A stretch of DNA of 20,986 nt from Acidobacteriota bacterium (GCA_021799405.1 JAJZAL010000071.1:1-20986); one strand, 5' to 3'. Shown: positions 1-8,019, counted from the stretch's first letter. Made by a program: numbers and translations. The notes: generated from the letters alone by a model not told the origin.

Positions 1-150
1 CTGCGGGCTCAGTGCACCATCCAAACACCGACCTCTATGCCAACCGTGCATGAAAACTCTACGGCATCCTCTCACCCCGTTTCATCCACGGCGGGTCGGA
101 AATACCGGTGCGCGACTATCCTGAAGGCATAAAATCCGGGGCAGGCTCCC
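1..150. other. Left edge, no assignable gene
   Basis: No complete gene is visible here. Forward frame 3 is open from the window edge and ends in a TGA at 51-53; the 16 residues (ending DLYANRA) could be the tail of a gene starting outside the window, but this is too short to judge. The other frames are stop-terminated and unremarkable. The bases before the gene at 151 contain no convincing Shine-Dalgarno sequence and only an AT-rich TAAAAT at about 130-135, too close to the start codon to be trusted as a -10 box. Confidence 0.3.
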
Positions 151-1200
151 ATGCGACGTATTTTTCTCCTTCAGATTTTCTTCGTTGCCACCCTCCTGCT
201 GATTCCCTCAGCCCGCGCTCGTAACCGGGCCCCCCGTGGACAGGCCTTCGTCCGCGCGGTCGAGCGCCGCACCCAGAGCCTCATTCCCAAGGGCACCCTC
301 GCCGTCGCCATCCACACCATCGATCTTTACGTCCAGCCCTCCGCCAGCTCCACGCGGCTCACCCAGGTGCTTCCCGGCCGCGAGATGGTCATCACCGAGA
401 AAAATGGCAAATGGATCCGCGTCTTCGCCAATGTCGATGAAGGTCAGTCTCACGAGGACCAGACCACCCTCCTCGGCCCCGCCAATCCACCCCAGCCCGT
501 CTCCGGCTGGATGATCAATCAGGGCCTCGTCACCGCCGACACGCCCCACGGCGACCAGATACTCTTTGGCGCAGCCCAGGCGCAGGAAGACGCCGCCACT
601 CAGCCCGACCCGCCGCCCGGCACCGCGCAGGCCGCGCGCCGCCTCTACCTGCGCGTCATCCAGATCTTCCCCAGGTCAAAGCTCGTGCCCAATGCCATGT
701 GGCACGCCGCCGACATCCGCTGGCAGCTCCAGAAAGCCGATGCCGACACCCTCCCGTCCGCACACACCAAACAGCCCTACATGCGCGAGCTGCCCGACGA
801 AAACGAAATGCATGCCGTCATGCATTACTTCCCCCAAACCAAATGGGCCGACTTCGCCGCCTTCACTCTCATTCAGAACCAGCTCTGCGGCGACTGGCAG
901 GGTGACGAGAAATGCCCCGAAAAAGAAGCTCACTACTACCTCGACTACGCCCGTAAATACCCCAATTCGCCCGACGCTCCCGAAGCCCTCTACAAAGCTG
1001 CATGGCGTGAGGCCGCCGCCGGGGACATGTGGCAGGCCGACGGCAACAAGAAATTCGCCGACCGCGACCGCGGCTACGTCGCCGGCATCGTCAACCGCCT
1101 CGAACAGAAATACCCTGACTCCGAATACGCTACCCGCGCCGCCACCCTCCTCTTCCAAGTCGACCAGGGAATCCAGGTCTACGGCACCGGTTCTCAATAG
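151..1200 (+). CDS. Exported SH3-like / TPR-like repeat protein
   Basis: A 349-residue protein that begins with a typical signal peptide: Arg-Arg at positions 2-3, then a hydrophobic run to about residue 20 with an Ala-rich cleavage region (SARARN). It is therefore probably periplasmic or surface exposed. Residues about 48-130 look like a bacterial SH3 domain (a short strand ending in LYVQP, then VLPGREM and the GKWIRV turn). Residues about 155-340 are helical and repetitive with the spacing of TPR units, including recurring tyrosine-proline segments such as RKYPNSPDAPEALYKAAW, recalling BamD/YbgF-like outer-membrane assembly proteins. Two Cys (CGDWQGDEKC) could form a disulfide. It converges on the membrane-protein gene ending at 1269. 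Specific function is not recognised; SH3 plus TPR-like repeats usually indicates peptidoglycan- or protein-binding in the envelope. The start was chosen because it directly precedes the signal peptide, although the ribosome site is weak. Confidence 0.8.
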   Translation: MRRIFLLQIFFVATLLLIPSARARNRAPRGQAFVRAVERRTQSLIPKGTLAVAIHTIDLYVQPSASSTRLTQVLPGREMVITEKNGKWIRVFANVDEGQSHEDQTTLLGPANPPQPVSGWMINQGLVTADTPHGDQILFGAAQAQEDAATQPDPPPGTAQAARRLYLRVIQIFPRSKLVPNAMWHAADIRWQLQKADADTLPSAHTKQPYMRELPDENEMHAVMHYFPQTKWADFAAFTLIQNQLCGDWQGDEKCPEKEAHYYLDYARKYPNSPDAPEALYKAAWREAAAGDMWQADGNKKFADRDRGYVAGIVNRLEQKYPDSEYATRAATLLFQVDQGIQVYGTGSQ

Positions 1201-1268
1201 TCCCCCGCCCCCGGTTTCTCCCGGGATTCAAACCAGCAGCCCAGAGCGGCTAACAGCGGCCAGCACCC

Positions 1269-1526
1269 TCACCACCGTTGCCTTGGCAGCACCGGCGGCG
1301 GAGGCACCTGCTGCTGGAAGCTCGGCTGCACATTCCAGTTCGAAAACGCCACCAGGTACAGCACCACCAGGTTCACCAGCGGAACCAGCATCAGAATCGA
1401 AAGCCAGCCTGAAAAGCCGGCCTTGCTGAAGATCTTCCAGTACGGAACGAGCCCGATGACCGCAAAGATCAGCACGAACCATACGACAAACAAAAATGCC
1501 ACGGGAGAAAGTGAATTCGCGTCCAT
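1269..1526 (-). CDS. Small two-helix membrane protein
   Basis: An 85-residue protein beginning MDANSLSP. It has two strongly hydrophobic segments (about residues 8-28 and 38-60) joined by a loop with a Lys-Ala-Gly-Phe-Ser-Gly-Trp motif, and ends in a Pro/Gln-rich tail (QVPPPPVLPRQRW). The loop with KAG..GW and a Pro-Leu-Val-Asn in the second helix resembles the small DUF5684/DUF805-like membrane proteins; this is a resemblance, not a firm assignment. The open frame continues upstream to 1781, but that extension runs through the intrinsic terminator at 1707-1733 and has shadow-like composition, so I chose the ATG at 1524-1526, preceded by a GGTGG that may serve as ribosome site. The gene converges on the one ending at 1200. 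Function unknown. Confidence 0.65.
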   Translation of the reverse strand: MDANSLSPVAFLFVVWFVLIFAVIGLVPYWKIFSKAGFSGWLSILMLVPLVNLVVLYLVAFSNWNVQPSFQQQVPPPPVLPRQRW

Positions 1527-1706
1527 GGCCCACCAGAGTAGCCCCGATTCCCCTCCGCAAACAACAGCCCTCGCAAATTTTCGTGCCGTTCCGTCAGCCC
1601 CCACAACGCGGATGCTGGCTGAGATTCGCGCTTTCTTCGGACTGAGACCGCTTGCAACTTTGCCGGAAATTACCCCCAAGCTTGATATCCTGAACTTAGA
1701 GTCACC

Positions 1707-1733
1707 AAAAAGCGGCCGCTCAGGCCGCTTTTT
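1707..1733. terminator. Perfect bidirectional intrinsic terminator
   Basis: An 11-base perfect stem, AAAAAGCGGCC pairing with GGCCGCTTTTT across a GCTCA loop. The A-run on one side and T-run on the other make it able to stop transcription on either strand. It is not directly downstream of any recognised gene: to the left is the start of a minus-strand gene, to the right 530 bases without genes. Confidence 0.85.
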
Positions 1734-1828
1734 CGGTGTTCGTAGACGAAAAAACAATGCAAGATGCCTACCATCCCACAACTGATTCTAAAGGACTTAC
1801 AGGACTAACCATTCCGTAAATCCCTTAT

Positions 1829-2066
1829 AATCAACCACTTCTGGGACGTTAGCTGGAGCTTTTCAATCCGTCTGACTCCGGCCGCCGGGCCATCGACCAA
1901 CGCGCACATCGACCCCTTTTCGCTGGCTCTTCATCGCTGGCTGCTCGCCGCAAAACATCAATCGATTCTTTAGAATCAACCATTTCCCCACAAAAACACC
2001 GTGGGTTAACTCATCCATAACTGGTACTCGACCTCAATAAATCAACAACTTCCCCACAAAAACAAG
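1829..2066. repeat. Three copies of an AATCAAC..TTC motif
   Basis: AATCAACCACTTC at 1829-1841; a longer copy at 1974-2000 and another at 2040-2066. The last two share an almost identical 27-base unit (AATCAAC, then TTCCCCACAAAAACA). Spacing is 145 and 66 bases. Their role is unknown; possibilities are protein-binding sites in the ftsK control region or a decayed repeat. Confidence 0.55.
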
Positions 2067-2264
2067 GGAGGCTCCAAGCCCCTTCCAAGCCAAGCCAAAA
2101 TCTGAAGACTGAAAGCAGGTAACCGGGGGCTATTCTCTAACCGGATTCCCTCCCGCCATTTTTCTCCAATCCTTCGCCCTCGTCTGGAATAATGAACATG
2201 CTCTGGGGTTATGACTGGTAGCCTTGTCCGGCGATGAGAGCCGTACATAGGCGCTTGCCCGATT

Positions 2265-4820
2265 GTGTCCTGCATGAAGCCCTTACGCATTGTCCTCACT
2301 CCGACCCGCAATCGACGGCTCAACGAGCTCATCGGTTTTCTCGTCCTTGTCGCCGCCGCCCTCCTCTTCCTCGCCCTCGTTTCGTACCACCCCACTGACC
2401 CCTCGTTCGACACGGTTCGCGGTGCCGCCTCCAACGCCCCCGTCCACAACTGGACTGGCCGCGCCGGAGCTTACCTCAGCGATCTCCTGCTCCAGTTCGA
2501 GGGCCTCGCATCCTTCCTGCTGCCGCTCCTGCTGGGCGGCATTGGTGTCGCGTGGATGCGCTCCCAGCCCATCAGCTCGCCCCCATCCAAGGCCGTCGGA
2601 GCTGTTCTCGCGCTCCTCTTCGTCCCCGCCGCGCTGGGCCTTTTTCCGTATCCGCTCCACGGTCTAGGCGGACTCCCGGCACAGGGCGTCATCGGTACCC
2701 TCATGGCCGCGGCGCTCATCCACCTCCTCAACCGCCCCGGCGCATGGATCGTCACCCTCGCCCTCGTCACCGCCTCCGCCTATCTCTGCACCACCTTCAG
2801 CCTCAACACCGCCCGCGACTGGGTCGCCATCCGCTTCGCCTTCCTGCTCTCCTGGCGCGACCGCCTCGCCAACTGGCGCGCTGACCGCGCCCTCCGCAAG
2901 CAGCTCAAACAGGAAGCCAAACGCGAAAAACAGCGCCAGCGAGCCCTCCGCAAGCAGCAGAAAACTGAAACCCCCAAGCACAGCCAGGCCAGCCCCGAAC
3001 CGGGCGAGGAGCACCTGCCCGCCGCCACTCCGCCCGACAGCTCCCCCAGCGGCTTTGAAGAGCTCCCCGTCCGCATCCGTCAGTCCCGGTTCGCCGAGTT
3101 TGAGCAGCCATCCCGCCCCACCCCTGTCCCCGCTCCAGAGCCAGAATCCTGGCCGGAACCCGTCGCCGAAGAATCCGATTACGAGACACAGCCGGAACCC
3201 GGCCCGCCCCCAGCTCCACGCATCGTAGAAATCCCCCGCGCCGCCGCACCCAAGCCGCGCCAGCCCGAACCTGAACCCGGCTCGGCAGATCACATCGCCA
3301 TCGGCGAGCGCGCCGACTCCGACCTCCGCACCGTCACCGTCGCCCAGAAGGCCGTCAGCGGATACCGTCTGCCGCCCAGCACCCTCCTGCACAAGAGCAC
3401 TGATACGCAGGTCATCCGCGAAGAATCCCTCCGCACCGAAGCCCAGATCCTCGTCGAAAAATGCGCCGAATTCGACGTCCGCGGTCAGGTCTCCCGCATC
3501 AATCCCGGCCCGGTCGTCACCACCTTCGAATTCCGCCCCGAACCCGGCGTCAAATACAGCCGCGTCACCGGCCTCGCCGACGACCTCTGTCTCGCCATGC
3601 GCGCCGAGAGCATCCTCATCGAGCGCATGGCCGGCAAAAGCACCGTCGGCATCCAGGTCCCCAACGAAGAGCGCGAAACCATCTGGCTCCGCGAAATCAT
3701 CGAATCGGAAAAATTCTCCGCCGCCAGGAGCCACCTCACTCTCTCGCTCGGCAAGGACATCAACGGCCAGATCGTCATCACCGATCTCGCCACCATGCCC
3801 CACGTCCTCATTGCCGGTTCCACCGGCAGCGGCAAATCCGTGGCCATCAACGCCATGATCATGTCCGTGCTCTACAAGGCCACGCCCGACCAGGTCCGTC
3901 TCATCCTCGTCGACCCCAAGCGCGTCGAGCTTGGCATGTATGAGGGCATCCCGCACCTCTTCACGCCCATCATCACCGAGCCCAAAATGGCCGCCAACGC
4001 CCTCCGCAACGCAGTCCGCGAAATGGAGCGCCGCCTCAAGCTGCTCGCCGCCCGCAGCGTCCGCAACATCGACCAGTACAACCGCCTCTTCGAGAATCCC
4101 TCGCTCTTTGAGGACGACCCCGAGCAGAAACCGCTGCCTTACATCGTCATCATCATCGACGAGCTAGCTGATCTCATGATGCTCGACAGGGCCAACGTCG
4201 AAGAGGCCATCACCCGCCTCGCGCAAATGGCCCGCGCCGTCGGCATCCATCTTGTGCTCGCCACGCAGCGACCCTCCGTCGACGTCATCACTGGCCTCAT
4301 CAAGGCCAACGTGCCCTCGCGCATCTCCTTCCGGCTCGCCACCAAGGTCGACTCCCGCACCATCCTAGATTCCAACGGCGCCGAATCCCTCCTCGGCCGC
4401 GGCGACTCGCTCTTCCTGCCGCCGGGAACCTCGCGCCTCCAGCGCGTCCACGCTCCCTTCGTCACCGAAAAGGAAATTGAGGCCGTCACCGACTTCTGGA
4501 AGAAGCAGGGCAGCGCCGAATACGCTGAAGGCTTCCTCGACGCACCCAAAGATGACCGCGGCCGCGACCCCGACTCAGCCGGCTCCGGCGATGACGACAA
4601 CGACGAGCTCTTCCAGGATGCCGTCCGCCTCGTCCTCGAATTCGGCAAGGCCTCTACCTCGCTCCTCCAGCGCCGTCTCCGCATCGGCTATGGCCGCGCC
4701 GCCCACCTCATTGACATGATGGAGCGCGACGGCATCGTCGGACCCGCCGATGGCCCGCGCCCCCGCGAAATCCTCAAGTCCCCCGACTGGCTCAACGAAG
4801 TCGATCAGGCCCTGCGCTAG
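2265..4820 (+). CDS. ftsK: FtsK/SpoIIIE DNA translocase
   Basis: An 851-residue, septum-anchored hexameric ATPase that pumps DNA toward the dif site and activates XerCD so chromosomes separate at division. Residues about 22-45, 85-105, 110-130, 140-160 and 165-182 are hydrophobic membrane segments. A charged Arg/Lys-rich stretch and a long Pro/Glu-rich linker follow (about 205-365). The motor holds the Walker A GSTGSGKS at 518-525 and Walker B ending in Asp632-Glu633 (IIIIDELADLMM). The C-terminal 65 residues (DELFQDAVRLV... LLQRRLRIGYGRAA) form the gamma winged helix that reads KOPS signals. Length and order fit the family. The start is GTG at 2265; the ATG nine bases later is an equally good choice, and neither has a clear ribosome site. 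It is transcribed alone and converges on the gene ending at 4839. Confidence 0.95.
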   Translation: MSCMKPLRIVLTPTRNRRLNELIGFLVLVAAALLFLALVSYHPTDPSFDTVRGAASNAPVHNWTGRAGAYLSDLLLQFEGLASFLLPLLLGGIGVAWMRSQPISSPPSKAVGAVLALLFVPAALGLFPYPLHGLGGLPAQGVIGTLMAAALIHLLNRPGAWIVTLALVTASAYLCTTFSLNTARDWVAIRFAFLLSWRDRLANWRADRALRKQLKQEAKREKQRQRALRKQQKTETPKHSQASPEPGEEHLPAATPPDSSPSGFEELPVRIRQSRFAEFEQPSRPTPVPAPEPESWPEPVAEESDYETQPEPGPPPAPRIVEIPRAAAPKPRQPEPEPGSADHIAIGERADSDLRTVTVAQKAVSGYRLPPSTLLHKSTDTQVIREESLRTEAQILVEKCAEFDVRGQVSRINPGPVVTTFEFRPEPGVKYSRVTGLADDLCLAMRAESILIERMAGKSTVGIQVPNEERETIWLREIIESEKFSAARSHLTLSLGKDINGQIVITDLATMPHVLIAGSTGSGKSVAINAMIMSVLYKATPDQVRLILVDPKRVELGMYEGIPHLFTPIITEPKMAANALRNAVREMERRLKLLAARSVRNIDQYNRLFENPSLFEDDPEQKPLPYIVIIIDELADLMMLDRANVEEAITRLAQMARAVGIHLVLATQRPSVDVITGLIKANVPSRISFRLATKVDSRTILDSNGAESLLGRGDSLFLPPGTSRLQRVHAPFVTEKEIEAVTDFWKKQGSAEYAEGFLDAPKDDRGRDPDSAGSGDDDNDELFQDAVRLVLEFGKASTSLLQRRLRIGYGRAAHLIDMMERDGIVGPADGPRPREILKSPDWLNEVDQALR

Positions 4821-4838
4821 CCGCGAGCATCCGCTGTC

Positions 4839-6206
4839 TCAGCTCTTGCTGCGCAGCCTTAGCCAGTCCCGCTGATACACGAAGCTGATCACCAACAGCA
4901 GAAGACCCAGCGCCAGAAAGCTGAACACCCGCAGCCCTGCCTGCAGGAACTCCATGTCAACCACAAACACCTTCGTGATGCTCAACAGCAGCAGCACCAG
5001 CCCTTGCCAGCGCAGTGCGGCCCGATGGCGCCAGAAGCCCAGAATCACCAGCGAAGCGCCAAACCCCATGAACCAGAAGGAATAGCTCAGCTGCTCCCCG
5101 GTCTGCGGTCCGCTGGCCGTCACACTGCCTCGCCACAGCCAGTGGATCAGCAACGTGATCCCCACCAGCAGCGCCACATTGCCGTTCAGCGCCACCGTCC
5201 AACCCGGCAGCGGCGACCCTTCAGAAGCTGGACGCACCCTCATCAGCACGTAATAGAACGCCGCGATCCCCAGCACCACCAGCGCTTGCGTCAGCCCCGT
5301 GTATAACGCGGAAGCCAACACCACCCCGCCAATCGCGTTCGCAATCGACAGCGCCGTCTGGCTGGTGCTGCGCGGCGGTTTGCTTCCCGGCAGAAACGGA
5401 ATCAGGGCAAACAGCAGAAAGCCTGCCGCCGCAAACATCACCGTCACTGAGAACTCTTCCGCCCGATACCAGAAGAAAGCCCACACAATGGCATAAAGTC
5501 CACTCCCACTAAAGGCCAGCAGTAGCAGGCTGTTCCACACGCGCGTCAGCGCCAGAACACATGCGCCGCCCGAAAGCAGCAGTAGATAGGCAAACAACGC
5601 CACCTCGTGATGCTGGGCATTCGATAGAAGAAACGGCGTCAACATCCCGCCCACAATCGCGTACACGGCCAGCACCTGCGAGTTCTGCCGCCACGCCAGC
5701 AGGCCGTTGCCCACCGTCACGACAATCATCCCCAGCCCGGCAACCACTCCCGGCAGCAGATGAAACAGCGAAAACGACGCCCACAGCGAAAGATACAGAA
5801 CGCCTGTTCCGATCCCCTTCAGCGTGCAGGAGAACCCTGGGTATCCCTTCCTCCGGAATGGCTCTGACCCGGCAAAAATCACCAGCCCGCCCGCCAGACC
5901 CAGTCCGATGCGCGCCGCCGGTCCAATCCAGTGGTTGTCGATCGCCAGTTTCAGGAACAGCGCCACACCCACCAGCACCGCCAGAATTCCCACCTTGCTG
6001 AGCCATTGCGAACCAATCGTTCTCTCAATCGATGGCTCCTTGGATCGGGTCATGGACACGGGATTACTCGCCCCCTGCTGCGTCGTCGTCGGCGCACCAC
6101 CCAGCAATGCCTCCAACCGCGCCACGCGTTGCCGCAATTGCGTGACCTCCTCGCGCAGGGTACTCAGGGAATCTACCGGCACTTCATTCGACAACTGATC
6201 GCTCAT
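4839..6206 (-). CDS. DUF2339 multi-pass membrane protein
   Basis: A 455-residue protein. Residues about 10-40 form a coiled coil (LREEVTQLRQRVARLEALLGG), followed by a short polar linker and then the hallmark DUF2339 entry segment IERTIGSQWLSKVGILAVLVGVA. From there to the C-terminus it is almost continuously hydrophobic, with roughly 12-14 membrane helices. DUF2339 proteins are integral membrane proteins of unknown biochemical function; this one is shorter than many relatives, which can approach 900 residues. The start ATG lies 11 bases after GGAAGGA. The gene converges on ftsK with an 18-base gap and is divergent from the signalling pair beginning at 6389. Family assignment is from recognised sequence style; no function can be given. 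Confidence 0.85.
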   Translation of the reverse strand: MSDQLSNEVPVDSLSTLREEVTQLRQRVARLEALLGGAPTTTQQGASNPVSMTRSKEPSIERTIGSQWLSKVGILAVLVGVALFLKLAIDNHWIGPAARIGLGLAGGLVIFAGSEPFRRKGYPGFSCTLKGIGTGVLYLSLWASFSLFHLLPGVVAGLGMIVVTVGNGLLAWRQNSQVLAVYAIVGGMLTPFLLSNAQHHEVALFAYLLLLSGGACVLALTRVWNSLLLLAFSGSGLYAIVWAFFWYRAEEFSVTVMFAAAGFLLFALIPFLPGSKPPRSTSQTALSIANAIGGVVLASALYTGLTQALVVLGIAAFYYVLMRVRPASEGSPLPGWTVALNGNVALLVGITLLIHWLWRGSVTASGPQTGEQLSYSFWFMGFGASLVILGFWRHRAALRWQGLVLLLLSITKVFVVDMEFLQAGLRVFSFLALGLLLLVISFVYQRDWLRLRSKS

Positions 6207-6388
6207 CTGCGGAGAAATCCTTCCGTCGAGTTCATGAGGCCAATTTATTCCCTAAAACAGAAAAGAGGTAACTTCGTAACCACATAAACTGAAAAACCTC
6301 TCGGCGAATCGGTCCTGAATATGTGAAAATTCGGGCAGCGAAATCGGCGACACCACGTCCACCAGAAAGGACGGCAGCGACTCCCCCG

Positions 6389-7141
6389 ATGCAGCCGCAC
6401 GCGAAAAGGAAAATTCTCATCTTCGACGGCGATGCCGTACGTCTCGCCGTTCTGGCCATGCTGCTTGAGCGCGAAGGCTTCGACGTAATGCGCGCCGACA
6501 GCGGAGATGCCATCGGCAGTGACTCTCTGCCCACTGCCTGGGTGCCGGACGTAGTCATGGCAGACCTGCAATTGCCAGGATTGCGCGGGACCGAACTCGC
6601 GGACCGGATCAGCAGCCGTTGGCCGCATGCCACGAAGATCGCCCTGAGCGCCACACCCGCTGACTGTACAGACGGCTATTCCCGAATACTGCGCAAGCCC
6701 CTGCCCCCTGAGAACCTGCGCGATTTACTCTTTGACGAGTCATCAGAGCAAGACTCCTCGACATGGCATCACGGCAAACAGGGTAGCGATTTTGACAATG
6801 GCGATGCCTCGAAAGTTCTTGACCACGAGGTATTTGCAAAGCTAGAAAAACGTTTACCACCCGAAGCGCTGGAACTGCTCTACCGCACCATGCTGTCCGA
6901 CTCTCGTCAGCGCCTTGATGCCATCCAGGCAGCTTTCGCATCGGGCGACCGCAAAACCATGCGTTCCGAGGCGCAACGGTTGGCTGGCTCAGCACGACTG
7001 ACCGGAGCAGTTCACCTTCGGCACGCTTCTGAATCAATCGCTATCCGACACGAGTCAACCAGCAGTTTCCGGCAGCAGCTGCGACAACTGGAAAGAGAGC
7101 TCGATCGGCTATCTCAAACCCTGGCGGGAAAGTTCTCATGA
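6389..7141 (+). CDS. Receiver domain fused to a degenerate HPt domain
   Basis: Numbered from the ATG at 6389 (250 residues). Residues about 7-112 are a response-regulator receiver: phospho-acceptor Asp59 in MADLQLPG, Ser87 at the Thr/Ser switch position, and Lys103 before Pro. The acidic pair is altered (FDGD: Asp13-Gly14-Asp15 where Asp-Asp is usual). Residues about 140-248 resemble a histidine phosphotransfer four-helix bundle, with the typical RLAGSARLTGA segment, but the position that should be the phosphorylated His is Gln196. So the receiver may be phosphorylated while the HPt part cannot pass phosphate on in the usual way. Its stop overlaps the start of the next gene as ATGA, implying translational coupling. 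A GTG at 6323 in the same frame would add 22 residues of low-complexity sequence; neither start has a strong ribosome site. No kinase gene is adjacent. Confidence 0.8.
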   Translation: MQPHAKRKILIFDGDAVRLAVLAMLLEREGFDVMRADSGDAIGSDSLPTAWVPDVVMADLQLPGLRGTELADRISSRWPHATKIALSATPADCTDGYSRILRKPLPPENLRDLLFDESSEQDSSTWHHGKQGSDFDNGDASKVLDHEVFAKLEKRLPPEALELLYRTMLSDSRQRLDAIQAAFASGDRKTMRSEAQRLAGSARLTGAVHLRHASESIAIRHESTSSFRQQLRQLERELDRLSQTLAGKFS

Positions 7142-7860
7142 CCTTGAGCGCAAAGCACGACAAACACGATAATTCCGTACCCGGTCGGTGGCCGCACCTC
7201 TCCGGCGTACGTGTGCTGATTGCCGACGATCATCCCGTCGTCCGCGTTGGCGTTCGCAACATGCTCGCTGGCGAACCAGCCATTGATGTAGTGGGTGAGG
7301 CAGGAGACGGCGACGAAGCCGTCGAACAGGCCAAACTTCTCCTGCCTGACATTCTGCTCCTCGATTTATCCATGCCCCGTCTGTCAGGCTTCGAAGCCAT
7401 GCAAAAGATCATCGCAGACTCTCCCACCGTGAAAGTCATTCTGCTCACCGGCGGCATTTCCACGCAGCAGGTCATCGAGGCCCTCCAGACCGGCGCCCGT
7501 GGCATTATTCTTAAGAACACCCTCACCGATCACATGACAGAAGCCGTCATGTCCGTCGCCTCGGGCGACTACTGGATCGGAGGCAGGCGGGTGGCAAATT
7601 TGGTCACCGCCCTTCAGGAACTCGAACTGAAGGCAACCAAACCGGAGCGCAAGACCTACGGGCTCACCCCACGCGAAATGGAAGTCATCGGCTGTATCGT
7701 CGAGGGCTGCAGCAATCGCGATATCGCAAAGCAGTTCAATCTCAGCGAAGAGACGGTAAAACGGCACCTGTCGAATATCTTCGATAAAACCGGCGTTTCC
7801 ACCCGTCTCGAACTGGCAATGTTTGCCATTGCGCACGAACTGGTGAATCCCAGCTCTTGA
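7138..7860 (+). CDS. NarL/FixJ-family response regulator
   Basis: A 240-residue DNA-binding response regulator. The receiver (about 23-140) has the complete phosphorylation set: Asp30-Asp31, acceptor Asp76 (LLLDLSMPRLSG), Thr104 and Lys126. The C-terminal LuxR-type helix-turn-helix (about 174-232) shows the family signature LTPREMEVI, GCSNRDIA and ETVKRHLSNIF. It is expected to bind promoter DNA as a dimer once phosphorylated. It overlaps the receiver-HPt gene by four bases, so the two are made together and probably act together. The cognate sensor kinase is not next to it. The N-terminal 22 residues are polar and outside the receiver fold. Confidence 0.92.
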   Translation: MTLSAKHDKHDNSVPGRWPHLSGVRVLIADDHPVVRVGVRNMLAGEPAIDVVGEAGDGDEAVEQAKLLLPDILLLDLSMPRLSGFEAMQKIIADSPTVKVILLTGGISTQQVIEALQTGARGIILKNTLTDHMTEAVMSVASGDYWIGGRRVANLVTALQELELKATKPERKTYGLTPREMEVIGCIVEGCSNRDIAKQFNLSEETVKRHLSNIFDKTGVSTRLELAMFAIAHELVNPSS

Positions 7861-7983
7861 AGCCGGTCCCGGGGAAAACTGCCTCAGAACTGCCGCAGTT
7901 CCATGCAGCCTGGCCTATCTGTCTGAAAATAAGCCATCATGCATAGTTGCCATCTCATCCATTCAAGAGTCTGATGAAAAGTG

Positions 7984-8019
7984 GGACCATACAATGAGCA
8001 GCTAAGCTGCGTATGGTCC
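7984..8019. promoter_or_regulatory. Strong hairpin upstream of the OmpA-type gene
   Basis: A nine-base perfect outer stem (GGACCATAC at 7984-7992 with GTATGGTCC at 8011-8019) encloses a five-base one-sided bulge (AATGA), an inner perfect stem GCAGC/GCTGC and a TAA triloop. It ends 49 bases before the start codon at 8069. There is no T-run, so it does not look like an intrinsic terminator for the regulator gene that ends at 7860. It may be a 5'-leader stability or control element, or a palindromic binding site; which strand is used is unknown. Confidence 0.55.

Larger units (their letters stand above)
1527..2264. other. 738-base gene-free region before ftsK
   Basis: No credible gene in either strand. 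Contents: the 5' leader of the small membrane-protein gene (1527-1706), a perfect intrinsic-terminator hairpin (1707-1733), the directly repeated AGGACTTAC/AGGACTAAC (1792-1809), a short palindrome with arms GATTCT/AGAATC (1964-1977), and three copies of an AATCAAC-based motif (1829, 1974, 2040). A nine-codon ORF (MNMLWGYDW) lies at 2192-2221. Base composition from about 1780 to 2060 is more AT-rich than the surrounding genes. The ftsK promoter must lie here or further upstream but no clear -35/-10 pair was seen. Confidence 0.6.

Noticed and set aside
1527..1706. tRNA gene ahead of the terminator
   Set aside because: No T-loop GTTCGAATC-type sequence and no acceptor-stem pairing could be found on either strand.
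1984..2057. TTCCCCACA repeats as DnaA boxes / replication origin
   Set aside because: Two mismatches from TTATNCACA, only two copies, no AT-rich unwinding region and no dnaA or dnaN nearby.
2042..2449. 135-residue minus-strand open frame across the ftsK start
   Set aside because: Overlaps the ftsK membrane domain, is Arg-rich with no recognisable motif, and lacks a ribosome site.
2664..3956. 430-residue minus-strand open frame opposite ftsK
   Set aside because: Gly/Asp/Glu-rich shadow of the GC-rich ftsK gene, with no domain and fully overlapping a certain gene.
7883..7905. GAACTG/CAGTTC inverted repeat after the NarL-type gene as terminator
   Set aside because: The loop is only three bases, the stem is short and there is no T-run.
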